Made by a program: the position numbers and the translations under genes. The notes under the pieces were generated by a model. That model saw nothing but the letters and a program-made list of their open reading frames with translations. It did not search any database and was not told where the DNA came from. Shown one piece after another: positions 43,076-51,789 of a DNA stretch of 64,000 nt. Source of the stretch: Bacillota bacterium. GTDB lineage: Bacteria; Bacillota; Clostridia; Lachnospirales; Lachnospiraceae. Location of the stretch: the NCBI GenBank assembly GCA_023414355.1, contig JAEZOB010000079.1, forward strand, positions 1 to 64,000. Reading direction: 5' to 3'. How positions within the stretch are numbered: position 1 is the first letter of the stretch; every line of letters starts with the position of its first letter.

Positions 43076-43212
43076 CTGTGTTCTCCTTTCCATGTGTGAG
43101 GCTGCTATTATTTCTGTAGGACTATTGCAAAATAAATATAACGATCTGCTATGATGAAATCCAACGTCCCCTCACGTACTGTTCTCCTTTATTCTATCAA
43201 TCGATTGTGTAG

Positions 43213-43240
43213 ATAATATGGAGAAGTCGGCTTATGACAA
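43213..43240 (-). promoter_or_regulatory. Candidate promoter of the copper operon
   Basis: TTGTCA (43235-43240) and TATTAT (43213-43218) with a 16-nt spacer, 140 nt before the first gene. No CsoR or CopY box is evident. The leader between has no clear hairpin. Confidence 0.55.
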
Positions 43241-43312
43241 ATTCTTTCATTACTTATGATATGAAGTCTGAAAACCGAGAACATAAAGCTATGAGGAGGA
43301 AGGAACAGAATC

Positions 43313-43371
43313 AAAAAACTGGTATAAGATCCCGGCCATCGTCTTGACATGGCTTGAATCTTATACCAGTT
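43313..43371 (-). terminator. Terminator of gdhA
   Basis: AACTGGTATAAGAT pairs with ATCTTATACCAGTT, followed by TTTTTTG on the minus strand, 34 nt past the gdhA stop. Confidence 0.88.
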
Positions 43372-43404
43372 ATAATTTTATCTATTCAGTTATCCTGCTT
43401 TATT

Positions 43405-44739
43405 TTACCAGATACCCTGAGCCATCATAGCAGTAGCAACCTTTTCGAAGCCTGCGATGTTAGCACCTACTACATAATTTCCAGCAGCATTGTATCTCTT
43501 TGCAGCATCATCCATGTTATGGAAGATGTTAACCATGATCTGCTTTAACTTCGCATCAACCTCTTCAAAGGTCCAGCTCAATCTTTCGCTGTTCTGGGTC
43601 ATCTCTAATGCGGAGGTAGCAACACCACCTGCATTAGCAGCCTTACCGGGAGCAAAAAATACTTTGTTAGCTAACAGATATTCGGTAGCTTCTAAGGTTG
43701 TAGGCATATTTGCGCCCTCAGCTACTGCGAAGCAGCCGTTTGCTACAAGTGCCTTAGCATCATCGATCAGAAGCTCATTCTGAGTAGCGCAGGGAAGAGC
43801 AACATCACACTTCACAGTCCATACGCCTCTGCCCTCATGGTATTCTGAATTCGGTCTGAACTTCTTGTATTCGGTTAATCTAGCACGCTGAACTTCCTTA
43901 ATCTGCTGAAGAGCTGCTACATCGATACCATCGGGATCGTAAACCCAACCGGTACTATCGCTACAGGTTACACACTTCGCGCCTAACTGATGAGCCTTCT
44001 GGATTGCATAGATTGCAACGTTACCAGAACCGGATACAGTACAGATCTTACCCTTGATATCCTTGCCGTTACACTTTAACATTTCTTCTACTAAGTATAA
44101 TAAACCATAGCCGGTAGCTTCTGTTCTAGCCAAAGAACCGCCGTAGGTTAAACCCTTACCTGTCAGTACGCCTTCATAGGTTCCCTTAATCTTCTTGAAT
44201 TGACCGTACATATAGCCGATTTCTCTGCCGCCTGTACCGATATCACCTGCAGGAACATCAACGTCAGCGCCGATATATTTATAAAGTTCGGTGATGAAGC
44301 TGGTGCAGAAAGCCAATACTTCTCTGTCTGATTTGCCCTTCGGGTCGAAATCAGAACCACCCTTGCCACCGCCGATCGGGAGTCCTGTCAATGAGTTCTT
44401 GAAAATCTGCTCAAAACCTAAGAATTTAATAATGCCGATATTTACGGAAGGATGTAAGCGTAAACCACCCTTGTAAGGTCCAATCGCATTGTTGAACTGA
44501 ACACGATAGCCTGTGTTAACCTGTACCTTACCGTTGTCATCTACCCACGGAACTCTGAACTTAATCTGTCTGTCGGGCTCAACAAGTCTCTCAAGAAGTG
44601 CTTCATTTCTGAATTTCTCCTCGTTCGCATCTACAACTGCTCTTAAGGATTCCAAAACTTCCTTAACTGCCTGATGGAACTCAGCTTCTGCGGGGTTTTT
44701 CTTCACTACTCGCTCAATTACCTCATCAACGTATCCCAT
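43405..44739 (-). CDS. gdhA: NADP-type glutamate dehydrogenase
   Basis: A 444-residue hexameric enzyme that makes glutamate from 2-oxoglutarate and ammonium. Substrate-site segments are GGLRLHPSVN, LPIGGGKGGSDFDP (catalytic lysine region) and PAGDIGTGGREIGYM; the nucleotide domain has TVSGSGNVAIYA. Length and sequence fit the bacterial NADP enzymes. AAAGGAG lies about 9 nt before the start. The leader contains a terminator-like hairpin at 44770-44803 just below a strong promoter. Functionally it links to the ammonium transporters at 5-10 kb. Confidence 0.96.
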   Translation of the reverse strand: MGYVDEVIERVVKKNPAEAEFHQAVKEVLESLRAVVDANEEKFRNEALLERLVEPDRQIKFRVPWVDDNGKVQVNTGYRVQFNNAIGPYKGGLRLHPSVNIGIIKFLGFEQIFKNSLTGLPIGGGKGGSDFDPKGKSDREVLAFCTSFITELYKYIGADVDVPAGDIGTGGREIGYMYGQFKKIKGTYEGVLTGKGLTYGGSLARTEATGYGLLYLVEEMLKCNGKDIKGKICTVSGSGNVAIYAIQKAHQLGAKCVTCSDSTGWVYDPDGIDVAALQQIKEVQRARLTEYKKFRPNSEYHEGRGVWTVKCDVALPCATQNELLIDDAKALVANGCFAVAEGANMPTTLEATEYLLANKVFFAPGKAANAGGVATSALEMTQNSERLSWTFEEVDAKLKQIMVNIFHNMDDAAKRYNAAGNYVVGANIAGFEKVATAMMAQGIW

Positions 44740-44769
44740 ATAAATTTAATCTCCTTTGATTAAAATTAC

Positions 44770-44803
44770 AAAAAAAAGACGCATAAAAATAAACAAATGC
44801 GCC
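44770..44803 (-). terminator. Terminator-like hairpin in the gdhA leader
   Basis: GGCGCAT (44797-44803) pairs with ATGCGTC (44778-44784), then eight Ts, between the promoter and the gdhA start. The first base of the stem lies about 10 nt after the predicted transcription start, so it may act as an attenuator. Confidence 0.75.
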
Positions 44804-44821
44804 TTTGAATTTGCTTTTTTC

Positions 44822-44850
44822 ATTATAACCACTTTTTCGCTTTAATTCAA
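44822..44850 (-). promoter_or_regulatory. Promoter of gdhA
   Basis: TTGAAT (44845-44850) and TATAAT (44822-44827) with a 17-nt spacer. The region 44851-45152 between it and rqcH contains a TATAAT-like word near 45029, but I could not find a good -35 for rqcH. Confidence 0.85.
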
Positions 44851-45152
44851 TAGAATATTTCTGTGAAAGCCCAATTCAGATATAGTATTTTAGCATAACT
44901 GTCATATCCTGAGGTTATACTAAACCGGTTTTCACCTACTCCTTATTCCTGCGGCAATGATTTATTTGTTAACCCATACTATTTTGCATATTTCAGGAAA
45001 AAAGTATTCATTTCTTTTCCGGTATGTTATAATTCTTGATTATAGCAGAAAATCATACCTGTCTGAGAATAAAAGCAGTGAAGACGCTTTTTATTGACGG
45101 TATACTATGAAGCATCCCTAAAGGAACACTTGAATAAAGGAGATATTATATC

Positions 45153-46925
45153 ATGGCTTTTGACGGAATCGTTATCGCTAATATCATACAGGAACTTCGC
45201 TCTGCCTTACTGAACGGCAGAATTAATAAAATAGCCCAACCGGAGAAGGACGAGCTGATTCTGACAATTAAAGGTCAGGAAAAGGAGCAATATAAGCTGT
45301 TGCTTTCTGCGGGTGCCGGACTTCCCTTGATTTATCTTACAGAAAACACGAAGCCCAGTCCACTGACTGCGCCAAATTTCTGTATGTTGCTTCGCAAGCA
45401 TATCAACGGCGCAAGAATACTTGATATCTCCCAGCCTGGCTTGGAGCGTATCGTGAATTTCAAGCTGGAACACTTGAATGAAATGGGTGATCTCTGCACG
45501 AAGTATCTCATTATTGAGTTAATGGGAAAGCATAGTAATATCATCTTCTGTGATGATTCTATGGTCATCCTGGACAGCATTAAAAGAATCAATCAGTTCG
45601 TCAGCTCAGTACGAGAGGTGCTTCCAGGCAGAAATTACTTCATTCCCCAGACTGCTGATAAGCTCGATCCACTTACCGTTACCTATGAAGATTTCCGATC
45701 CTCGGTGCTTGGTAAATCCATGCCCATTGGAAAGGCTTTATATAGCAATTTGACCGGAATCAGTCCGCTTATTGCAAATGAAATCTGCTGCAGGGCTTCC
45801 GTTGATGCCGGGGATTATCCCGAAGCCTTAAGTTCGGATATCGGACTCCATCTGTACAGGACCTTTGAAAGGCTGATGGAGGATGTGAAAAGTGCTGCCT
45901 TCCAACCAAATATCGTTGTGAAAGACGGTGCCCCGGTAGAGTTCTCAAGTCTTTTCCTTACTTGCTATAAGGATCATGAGGTGCAGACCTATACAAGCAT
46001 CTCTTCTCTCCTGGAAACCTTCTATGCATCCAAAAATTCAGCTGCCAGAATCCGTCAGAAATCGGCTGATTTAAGAAAAGTTGTATCTAATGCTATTGAC
46101 CGCGCCGGCAAGAAATACGATCTGCAATCAAAACAACTTCTGGATACAGAGAAGCGTGACAAGTTTAAGGTATACGGAGAATTGATTACAGCTTACGGTT
46201 ATGAGCTGGAACCGGGAGCAAAGGTTCTGAATGCAATCAATTACTATGATGACAAAGAAATCAGCATACCACTGGATCCGACCATCTCACCGATGGAGAA
46301 TGCAAAGCAGTATTTCGAAAAGTATAGCAAACTGAAACGTACCTATGATGCACTGACTACACAATTAGCTGAAACCAGGGAGGAAATGGAGCATCTAGAA
46401 TCCATCCGGACTGCTCTCGATATTGCTTTGGAAGAAGCTGATTTGGCTGCCTTAAAGCAGGAGCTTACCGATTATGGGTATATCAGAAGACGTTTCACCA
46501 GTGGTAACAAGAAACTGGAGAAGAAAGCCGCTCCAAAGAAAACAGCATCAAAAAGCAAGCCCTTCCATTATATTTCTTCTGATGGATACCATATGTACGT
46601 TGGCAAAAATAATTTCCAGAATGATGAGCTTACCTTCCAATTTGCAGAGGGTGGTGACTGGTGGTTTCATGCGAAAAAAATCGCCGGCTCCCATGTCATT
46701 GTAAAATGCGGTGGTGCAGAGCTTCCAGATCGTACCTACGAAGAAGCCGCCAGACTGGCAGCTTACTATTCCAGCGGAAGAGACGCAGACAAAGTGGAAA
46801 TTGACTATACCTTGAAAAAGAATGTGAAAAAGCCTGCAGGAGGAAAGCCGGGATTTGTTGTATATTACACGAACTATTCCATGGTATCGCCGACGGATAT
46901 TTCAGGAATTGTGCAGGTGAATTAA
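45153..46925 (+). CDS. rqcH: Rqc2/RqcH-type NFACT protein
   Basis: A 590-residue NFACT protein that binds stalled 50S-peptidyl-tRNA complexes and adds C-terminal alanine tails in ribosome quality control. The N-terminal NFACT-N domain starts MAFDGIVIANIIQEL and contains LLRKHINGARI and LIIELMGKHSN. A central coiled coil spans about 290-440 and the NFACT-R domain (about 470-575) has GGDWWFHAKKIAGSHV. Older annotations call it fibronectin-binding protein. AAAGGAG precedes the ATG. The PHP phosphatase gene follows 36 nt later. Confidence 0.93.
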   Translation: MAFDGIVIANIIQELRSALLNGRINKIAQPEKDELILTIKGQEKEQYKLLLSAGAGLPLIYLTENTKPSPLTAPNFCMLLRKHINGARILDISQPGLERIVNFKLEHLNEMGDLCTKYLIIELMGKHSNIIFCDDSMVILDSIKRINQFVSSVREVLPGRNYFIPQTADKLDPLTVTYEDFRSSVLGKSMPIGKALYSNLTGISPLIANEICCRASVDAGDYPEALSSDIGLHLYRTFERLMEDVKSAAFQPNIVVKDGAPVEFSSLFLTCYKDHEVQTYTSISSLLETFYASKNSAARIRQKSADLRKVVSNAIDRAGKKYDLQSKQLLDTEKRDKFKVYGELITAYGYELEPGAKVLNAINYYDDKEISIPLDPTISPMENAKQYFEKYSKLKRTYDALTTQLAETREEMEHLESIRTALDIALEEADLAALKQELTDYGYIRRRFTSGNKKLEKKAAPKKTASKSKPFHYISSDGYHMYVGKNNFQNDELTFQFAEGGDWWFHAKKIAGSHVIVKCGGAELPDRTYEEAARLAAYYSSGRDADKVEIDYTLKKNVKKPAGGKPGFVVYYTNYSMVSPTDISGIVQVN

Positions 46926-46961
46926 TTCTTTTAGTATGATAGAGGAGAGGGAGTACAAGTT

Positions 46962-47780
46962 ATGATTATCGGAGACTACCATGTTCATTCAGATTTTTCA
47001 GGAGATTCAAAGGCTACGATGGAATCTATGATCGATAGAGCGATCGAACTGGGCCTAAAAAGGATATGCTTTACAGATCACATGGATTATGATTATCCAC
47101 ATAAAGGAGATATCAGTTTTGTATTCGATCCGGAGCCCTATGTAAAAAAGCTTCAACAACTAAAGCATCAATATAGGAACCGGATTGAGATTCTCACAGG
47201 GATAGAACTCGGACTTCAGCCCCAGGTGAAAGATGCTTTTCAAAAGTTGATACAGGAGTATTCCTTTGATTTCGCGATTGGATCAACCCACGTAGTGGAT
47301 TATGTTGATCCTTATTATCCCCAGTTCTGGGAGAATCGTACGAAGGAAGAAGGGGTCCGCGCTTATTTCAGTACGATCATCGATAATTGCAGAAGGTTCC
47401 ATGAGTTCTTTAATATCTATGGGCATCTGGATTATATCATCCGTTATGTTCCCACTGCTGATGGGAAAAAGGCAGACTACTTCTATGAGGAATATCAGGA
47501 TCTGCTTGACGAGGCTCTTCGTACCATTCTGGAATGCCAAAAGGGCATTGAAGTCAATACTGCGGGCCTAAAATACGGATTAGGCTATGCCCATCCCAAG
47601 GCGGCAGTGCTAAAGCGCTACCTGGAACTGGGCGGTGAATTAATCACGATCGGTTCAGATGCACATAGACCGGAACATCTATGCTATGATTTTCAACTAA
47701 TTCCCGATTATTTGAAAGGGTTAGGCTTCAAGTATTATGCTACCTTCAAAAACGGGCAGCCGAGCTATGAAAAACTATAA
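46962..47780 (+). CDS. PHP-domain histidinol-phosphatase family protein
   Basis: A 272-residue PHP phosphoesterase of the HisJ group. Metal residues are in DYHVHSDFSGDS (about 4-15), FTDHMDYD, IGSTHVVD, YGHLDYI and IGSDAHRPEHL, a nearly complete trinuclear site. It may be the histidinol-phosphatase of histidine synthesis, but no other his gene is in the window. GAGAGGGAG precedes the start. It ends at the palindromic terminator 47836-47903. Confidence 0.88.
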   Translation: MIIGDYHVHSDFSGDSKATMESMIDRAIELGLKRICFTDHMDYDYPHKGDISFVFDPEPYVKKLQQLKHQYRNRIEILTGIELGLQPQVKDAFQKLIQEYSFDFAIGSTHVVDYVDPYYPQFWENRTKEEGVRAYFSTIIDNCRRFHEFFNIYGHLDYIIRYVPTADGKKADYFYEEYQDLLDEALRTILECQKGIEVNTAGLKYGLGYAHPKAAVLKRYLELGGELITIGSDAHRPEHLCYDFQLIPDYLKGLGFKYYATFKNGQPSYEKL

Positions 47781-47835
47781 CATAGCAAAGCGCTCCATAA
47801 CTAAAAAAGAGATTGTTTTAAAAATATATAATTAA

Positions 47836-47903
47836 GCCAAGGTAAGGATACTATGCGTCCGTCAAACAGTGCATGATGGGATGTATAGTATCCTTACCTT
47901 GGC
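47836..47903. terminator. Bidirectional terminator carrying core motif C
   Basis: A long stem GCCAAGGTAAGGATACTAT pairs with ATAGTATCCTTACCTTGGC between two convergent genes. The loop contains GTCCGTCAAACAGTGCAT, close to the corresponding part of element A, and AACAGTGCAT (47865-47874) is shared with elements A and B. Confidence 0.88.
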
Positions 47904-48001
47904 TTTCAAAGAATGTTTTACAACATCCCTTTTATTTAAATAGTTTTTTCACTTGGCTTTCTATATACAAAAATAAACTAATTTTCTAAATAAGATAAAA
48001 A

Positions 48002-49123
48002 TTACTTCAGGATTGTTCCGCCTCCGACCACATAATCTCCCTGATAGAAAACAACTGCTTGTCCGGGAGTTATGGCACGCTGCGGTTCTTCAAAGATACA
48101 GACTATCTCATCCTGGCCCGTTCTTTTGATGCGACAACGGGCACCCTGATGGCTGTATCTGATTTTCGCTTCCACGAAAAGTTCTCCATCAAGGTCCTCT
48201 ATGGCCATAAAATTCAAGTGATTTGCTGTCAGGTGATCAGAGAATACTTCATTCCCGGTACCCAGCACAACTTCATTTGTTTCAGGTCGAAGCTCAACTA
48301 CAAATATCGGCTGTCCCATCGCAATCCCAAGACCCTTTCGCTGTCCTACCGTATAATGGATCAGTCCCCGATGTCTTCCAAGGATTTCTCCTGCTGTATT
48401 CACATAATTACCTGGACGCAGTCCGTTAAATCTATTCTGATTGGATTGATCCGTAGCTTGGGTTAGCTCCTTCTCTTGCAGGTATCCGGTGATAAAGCCT
48501 GCATAATCTTTATCCGGTACAAAACAAATCTCCTGGCTGTCAGGCTTATTCGCAACAGGAAGCTTCAGATCTCTGGCAAGCTCACGGATCTCTTCCTTTG
48601 AATATGCACCGACAGGCATTAAGGTATGTGCCAACTGATACTGTGTCAGGTTATATAATGCATAAGTCTGATCCTTAGCTCTGGTCACAGATTTCTTGAT
48701 GGAATATCTACCATTCGGAAGCTTTTCGATTCCCGCATAATGTCCTGTAGCGATATAGGAAGCTCCGATATTCAAGGATCTCCCAAGCAATGCTTCCCAC
48801 TTCACATATCGGTTGCATGCGATACAGGGATTCGGAGTCCTGGCCTGAAGATATTCGGCTACAAAATAATCAATTACATTCTCCCTGAATTCCTTCTTAA
48901 AATTCATTACATAATATGGGATATCCAGAGCAGAGGCTACTCTTCTGGCATCTTCAACTGCACTTAGGCCGCAACAGCCGCCGTTTTCCTCCATGGAACA
49001 GACATCCTCATCCTGCCAGATCTGCATGGTGACACCGATTACGTCATATCCCTGCGTTTTCAAAAGGTATGCCGCCACAGAGGAGTCAACCCCTCCTGAC
49101 ATACCTACAACAACTTTCTCCAT
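48002..49123 (-). CDS. mnmA: tRNA-specific 2-thiouridylase MnmA
   Basis: A 373-residue enzyme that makes 2-thiouridine at the wobble position of tRNA-Lys, -Glu and -Gln. The ATP-binding GMSGGVDSSVAAYLL is at 8-22, and the two catalytic cysteines lie in NPCIACNRYVKW (about 100) and SQEICFVPD (about 200). The start at 49123 has GGAGG 5 nt upstream; a longer frame to 49198 adds unrelated residues. It follows nifU, so the sulfur donor is probably the adjacent NifS. Confidence 0.96.
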   Translation of the reverse strand: MEKVVVGMSGGVDSSVAAYLLKTQGYDVIGVTMQIWQDEDVCSMEENGGCCGLSAVEDARRVASALDIPYYVMNFKKEFRENVIDYFVAEYLQARTPNPCIACNRYVKWEALLGRSLNIGASYIATGHYAGIEKLPNGRYSIKKSVTRAKDQTYALYNLTQYQLAHTLMPVGAYSKEEIRELARDLKLPVANKPDSQEICFVPDKDYAGFITGYLQEKELTQATDQSNQNRFNGLRPGNYVNTAGEILGRHRGLIHYTVGQRKGLGIAMGQPIFVVELRPETNEVVLGTGNEVFSDHLTANHLNFMAIEDLDGELFVEAKIRYSHQGARCRIKRTGQDEIVCIFEEPQRAITPGQAVVFYQGDYVVGGGTILK

Positions 49124-49185
49124 GCCATCCTCCAACTTTAAAATACTATGAGGCTTCCCAACCAAATACTTATAATCGATACGAA

Positions 49186-49290
49186 TTCGAACACTCAATT
49201 CGCTTCCAAATACTCGTCCAATTTCGATTATTCAGTCCAATTTCTACACTTCAGACCGATTTCTATACATCAGCCTGATTTTTTATATTC
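49186..49290. repeat. Degenerate 17-19 bp repeats between nifU and mnmA
   Basis: Three or more imperfect units of the type TTCAGTCCAATTTCTACA, CTTCAGACCGATTTCTATA and CATCAGCCTGATTTTTTATA. No coding pattern. They occupy most of the gap between nifU and mnmA. Confidence 0.5.
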
Positions 49291-49298
49291 GATACAAA

Positions 49299-49736
49299 TT
49301 AATATTCGGTTTCTTCTTCACCTTCATGGATATCTGACTTCGGTTTCTGTAATCCTTCGATTACTATCCCCTTCTTCTCAGCATAGTCCCAAAGTGCTGC
49401 ATGGATTGCTTCCTCTGCCAGCAGAGAGCAATGAACCTTCACCGGCGGCAGACCGTCCAATGCTTCCATAACTGCTTTATTAGTGATCTGTAAGGCTTCA
49501 CTCACTGATTTTCCCTTGACGAGTTCCGTTGCCATGCTGCTGGTGGCAACTGCTGCTCCGCAGCCAAAGGTCTTAAATTTCACATCATTAATGATACCAC
49601 TATCATCAATATCGAGATAGATACGCATAATATCTCCACATTTTGCATTACCTACTGTGCCCACACCGCTTGCATTCTCTATCTCACCCACATTTCTGGG
49701 GTTGGTGAAATGATCCATAACTTTCTCTGTATACAT
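49299..49736 (-). CDS. nifU: Fe-S cluster scaffold protein NifU/IscU-like
   Basis: A 145-residue scaffold on which [2Fe-2S] clusters are built from sulfur supplied by NifS. The three conserved cysteines are in GNAKCGDIM, TFGCGAAVA and KVHCSLLAEE. GGAGG is 7 nt before the start. It follows nifS by 60 nt. The 18-residue acidic tail is not part of the core fold. Confidence 0.95.
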   Translation of the reverse strand: MYTEKVMDHFTNPRNVGEIENASGVGTVGNAKCGDIMRIYLDIDDSGIINDVKFKTFGCGAAVATSSMATELVKGKSVSEALQITNKAVMEALDGLPPVKVHCSLLAEEAIHAALWDYAEKKGIVIEGLQKPKSDIHEGEEETEY

Positions 49737-49796
49737 ATGCTTTCCTCCGTTTATTCGTAAATTGATAGTTCGCTATTCTCTGGTAATCGCTTTATT

Positions 49797-50975
49797 CTAT
49801 CTCTTTTTCATGAAATCCTCATACAATGGCGACATTTTCCTGAGCTTCTCAACAATTTCCTTAATTCTGTCTATCGTATAATTGATCTCATCCTCAGTGA
49901 TCTCTTCATTTACGGTGAGTCTCAAAGAACCATGCGCTATCTCATGGGGCAGTCCAATGGCCAAAAGCACATGAGATGGATCCAAAGATCCTGAAGTACA
50001 AGCGGAACCGCTGGAACCGCAGATGTTATTCATATCAAGCATGATTAATAGTGATTCTCCCTCAATGAACTGAAAACTGAAGTTTGCATTGTTCGGGAGT
50101 CTTCTCACCTTATCACCATTCACACGAACAAAGGGGATCTCCTCCATGACACGTTTCATCAATAAATCACGTAGTTTTTTCTCTTGTTCGGTACGCTCTG
50201 ACATGGTTGCCTGGGCAATCTCTACAGCCTTTCCAAAACCAACAATTCCAGGTACATTCTCCGTACCTGCACGTCTTTGCCGTTCTTGTCCTCCGCCATG
50301 GATAAAGGACCGGATCTTTACTCCTTTTCGGATATAAAGGAAACCTATACCCTTTGGTCCGTTCAGCTTGTGTGCGCTGGCGCTCAGCATGTCAATATTC
50401 AACTCGTTGACGTCCATAGGGATCTGGCAAAAGGCTTGTACCGCGTCCGTATGGAATAAGATATTATGCTTTTTCGCTATGGCCCCTATTTCTTTAATCG
50501 GCTGGATCGTACCAATCTCATTATTCGCAAACATGACAGAAATGAGTATAGTAGTCGGACGAATTGCTTTCTCCAACTGATCCAACTTGATGATACCGCT
50601 TTCATCTACATCCACATAAGTTACTTCAACACCGTGTTTCTCAAGATACTCACAGGTATGCAATATCGCATGATGTTCGATTTTTGAGGTAATGATATGA
50701 TTTCCTTTCGAAGCATATGCATCGACAACTGCCTTTAACGCCCAATTGTCTGCTTCGGTACCACTCCCGGTAAAATAAATCTCATTATTCTCTGCACCAA
50801 GTGCTTTTGCGATTGTATTCCTGGCTTCGTCAACTGCCTTTTTATTCTGAGTGGCAAATTCATACACACTGGAAGGGTTTCCATATAACTCATTAAAATA
50901 TGGAAGCATTGCTTCGACTACTTCGGGTCTGGTCTTGGTTGTAGCAGCATTATCTAAATATATCTTCTTCTCCAT
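49797..50975 (-). CDS. nifS: Cysteine desulfurase NifS/IscS-like
   Basis: A 392-residue PLP enzyme releasing sulfur from cysteine. It starts MEKKIYLDNAATTKTRPEV; the PLP lysine is in SASAHKLNGPKGIG (about 205) and the catalytic cysteine loop is SSGSACTSGSLDPSH (about 325). AGGAG lies 8 nt before the ATG at 50975; the longer frame overlaps the end of iscR and is unlikely. It serves both NifU (clusters) and MnmA (tRNA thiolation). Confidence 0.96.
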   Translation of the reverse strand: MEKKIYLDNAATTKTRPEVVEAMLPYFNELYGNPSSVYEFATQNKKAVDEARNTIAKALGAENNEIYFTGSGTEADNWALKAVVDAYASKGNHIITSKIEHHAILHTCEYLEKHGVEVTYVDVDESGIIKLDQLEKAIRPTTILISVMFANNEIGTIQPIKEIGAIAKKHNILFHTDAVQAFCQIPMDVNELNIDMLSASAHKLNGPKGIGFLYIRKGVKIRSFIHGGGQERQRRAGTENVPGIVGFGKAVEIAQATMSERTEQEKKLRDLLMKRVMEEIPFVRVNGDKVRRLPNNANFSFQFIEGESLLIMLDMNNICGSSGSACTSGSLDPSHVLLAIGLPHEIAHGSLRLTVNEEITEDEINYTIDRIKEIVEKLRKMSPLYEDFMKKR

Positions 50976-50994
50976 GTTGTCATCTCCTAATATT

Positions 50995-51465
50995 CTATTT
51001 ACCACATGACTGTTTTGCTTTTGTATCTGTGGCGTTGGATCCCATCTGAACTTTTTTACTTTCATTTACCAGTTCTGAAAGCTTTATCCCGTCTACAGCC
51101 TCATTTATACTATCACTAATACGCTTCCAGACATATTTTGTTACACAGGAATCTGAGTGGGTACAAAAACTGTCGCTATTGACCTCTGAGCAATCTACCG
51201 GATTTAAATCCCCCTCCAATGCTCGGAGAATATCCCCGACTGATATGTCATCTGCAGGTCTCGCCAGCCTATAACCTCCCTGTGCTCCCCTGATTCCGGT
51301 TACAATTCCGGCCTTCTTCAGCTTTGCTATCAACTGCTCCAAATAGTTCATTGATATCTGCTGACGCTCTGCAATCTGGCTTAAAGCAACAGCTTCCTCA
51401 TCTGCATGTACCGCGAGATCCAGCACTGCCCTGAGACCATATCTGCCTTTGGTAGACAGCTTCAT
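50995..51465 (-). CDS. iscR: Rrf2 family regulator IscR-like
   Basis: A 156-residue winged-helix regulator: MKLSTKGRYGLRAVLDLA, the recognition helix ISMNYLEQLIAKLKKAG and the wing GIRGAQGGYRLARP. Three cysteines (VDCSEVNSDSFCTHSDSC) are spaced for a [2Fe-2S] cluster, so it can report cluster status. It is the first gene of iscR-nifS-nifU-mnmA, and repeats at 51566-51606 on its promoter suggest autoregulation. The start at 51465 has AAGGAA nearby; a GTG three codons upstream is less likely. Confidence 0.93.
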   Translation of the reverse strand: MKLSTKGRYGLRAVLDLAVHADEEAVALSQIAERQQISMNYLEQLIAKLKKAGIVTGIRGAQGGYRLARPADDISVGDILRALEGDLNPVDCSEVNSDSFCTHSDSCVTKYVWKRISDSINEAVDGIKLSELVNESKKVQMGSNATDTKAKQSCGK

Positions 51466-51565
51466 TTCCTTCACCTCATCTTACTGCCATGAAAATCATG
51501 ACTTATTTATTAGTATTATTTATGTACTGATGTGCTTTACTATTGTTATCAATTCCAAGTGATTT

Positions 51566-51606
51566 AATTCCTATTAAATTAATTCCTATTAAATTACTCG
51601 GTTATT
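51566..51606 (-). promoter_or_regulatory. Candidate IscR operator repeats
   Basis: Two exact 15-bp direct repeats, AATTCCTATTAAATT (51566-51580 and 51581-51595), followed by ACTCGGTTATT. The minus-strand ACCGAGTAATTTAATAGGA resembles a dyad as used by Rrf2 repressors. The block covers the transcription start region just below the promoter. Binding is inferred. Confidence 0.55.
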
Positions 51607-51635
51607 AGCATAGCACTTCGTATAATTCTTGTCAA
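51607..51635 (-). promoter_or_regulatory. Promoter of the iscR operon
   Basis: TTGACA (51630-51635) and TATGCT (51607-51612), with a 17-nt spacer. Confidence 0.85.
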
Positions 51636-51789
51636 TCCTATTTATATCATTTTTTTCTAGATTTTTCTGTGACGAAAATCACACCTGTATATAATATTTC
51701 ATTCATCGCCTTTCTTTATTTATGCTTGTAACATAACTTCACTCATTTCCAAATATATATACATAGAAAAGTACTGGGAGGGTCCGGTT

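Noticed and set aside
43140..43190. Eight-codon GTG-started leader peptide in the copper operon leader
   Set aside because: An AAGGAG lies upstream, but no terminator or alternative hairpin follows, so attenuation cannot be supported.
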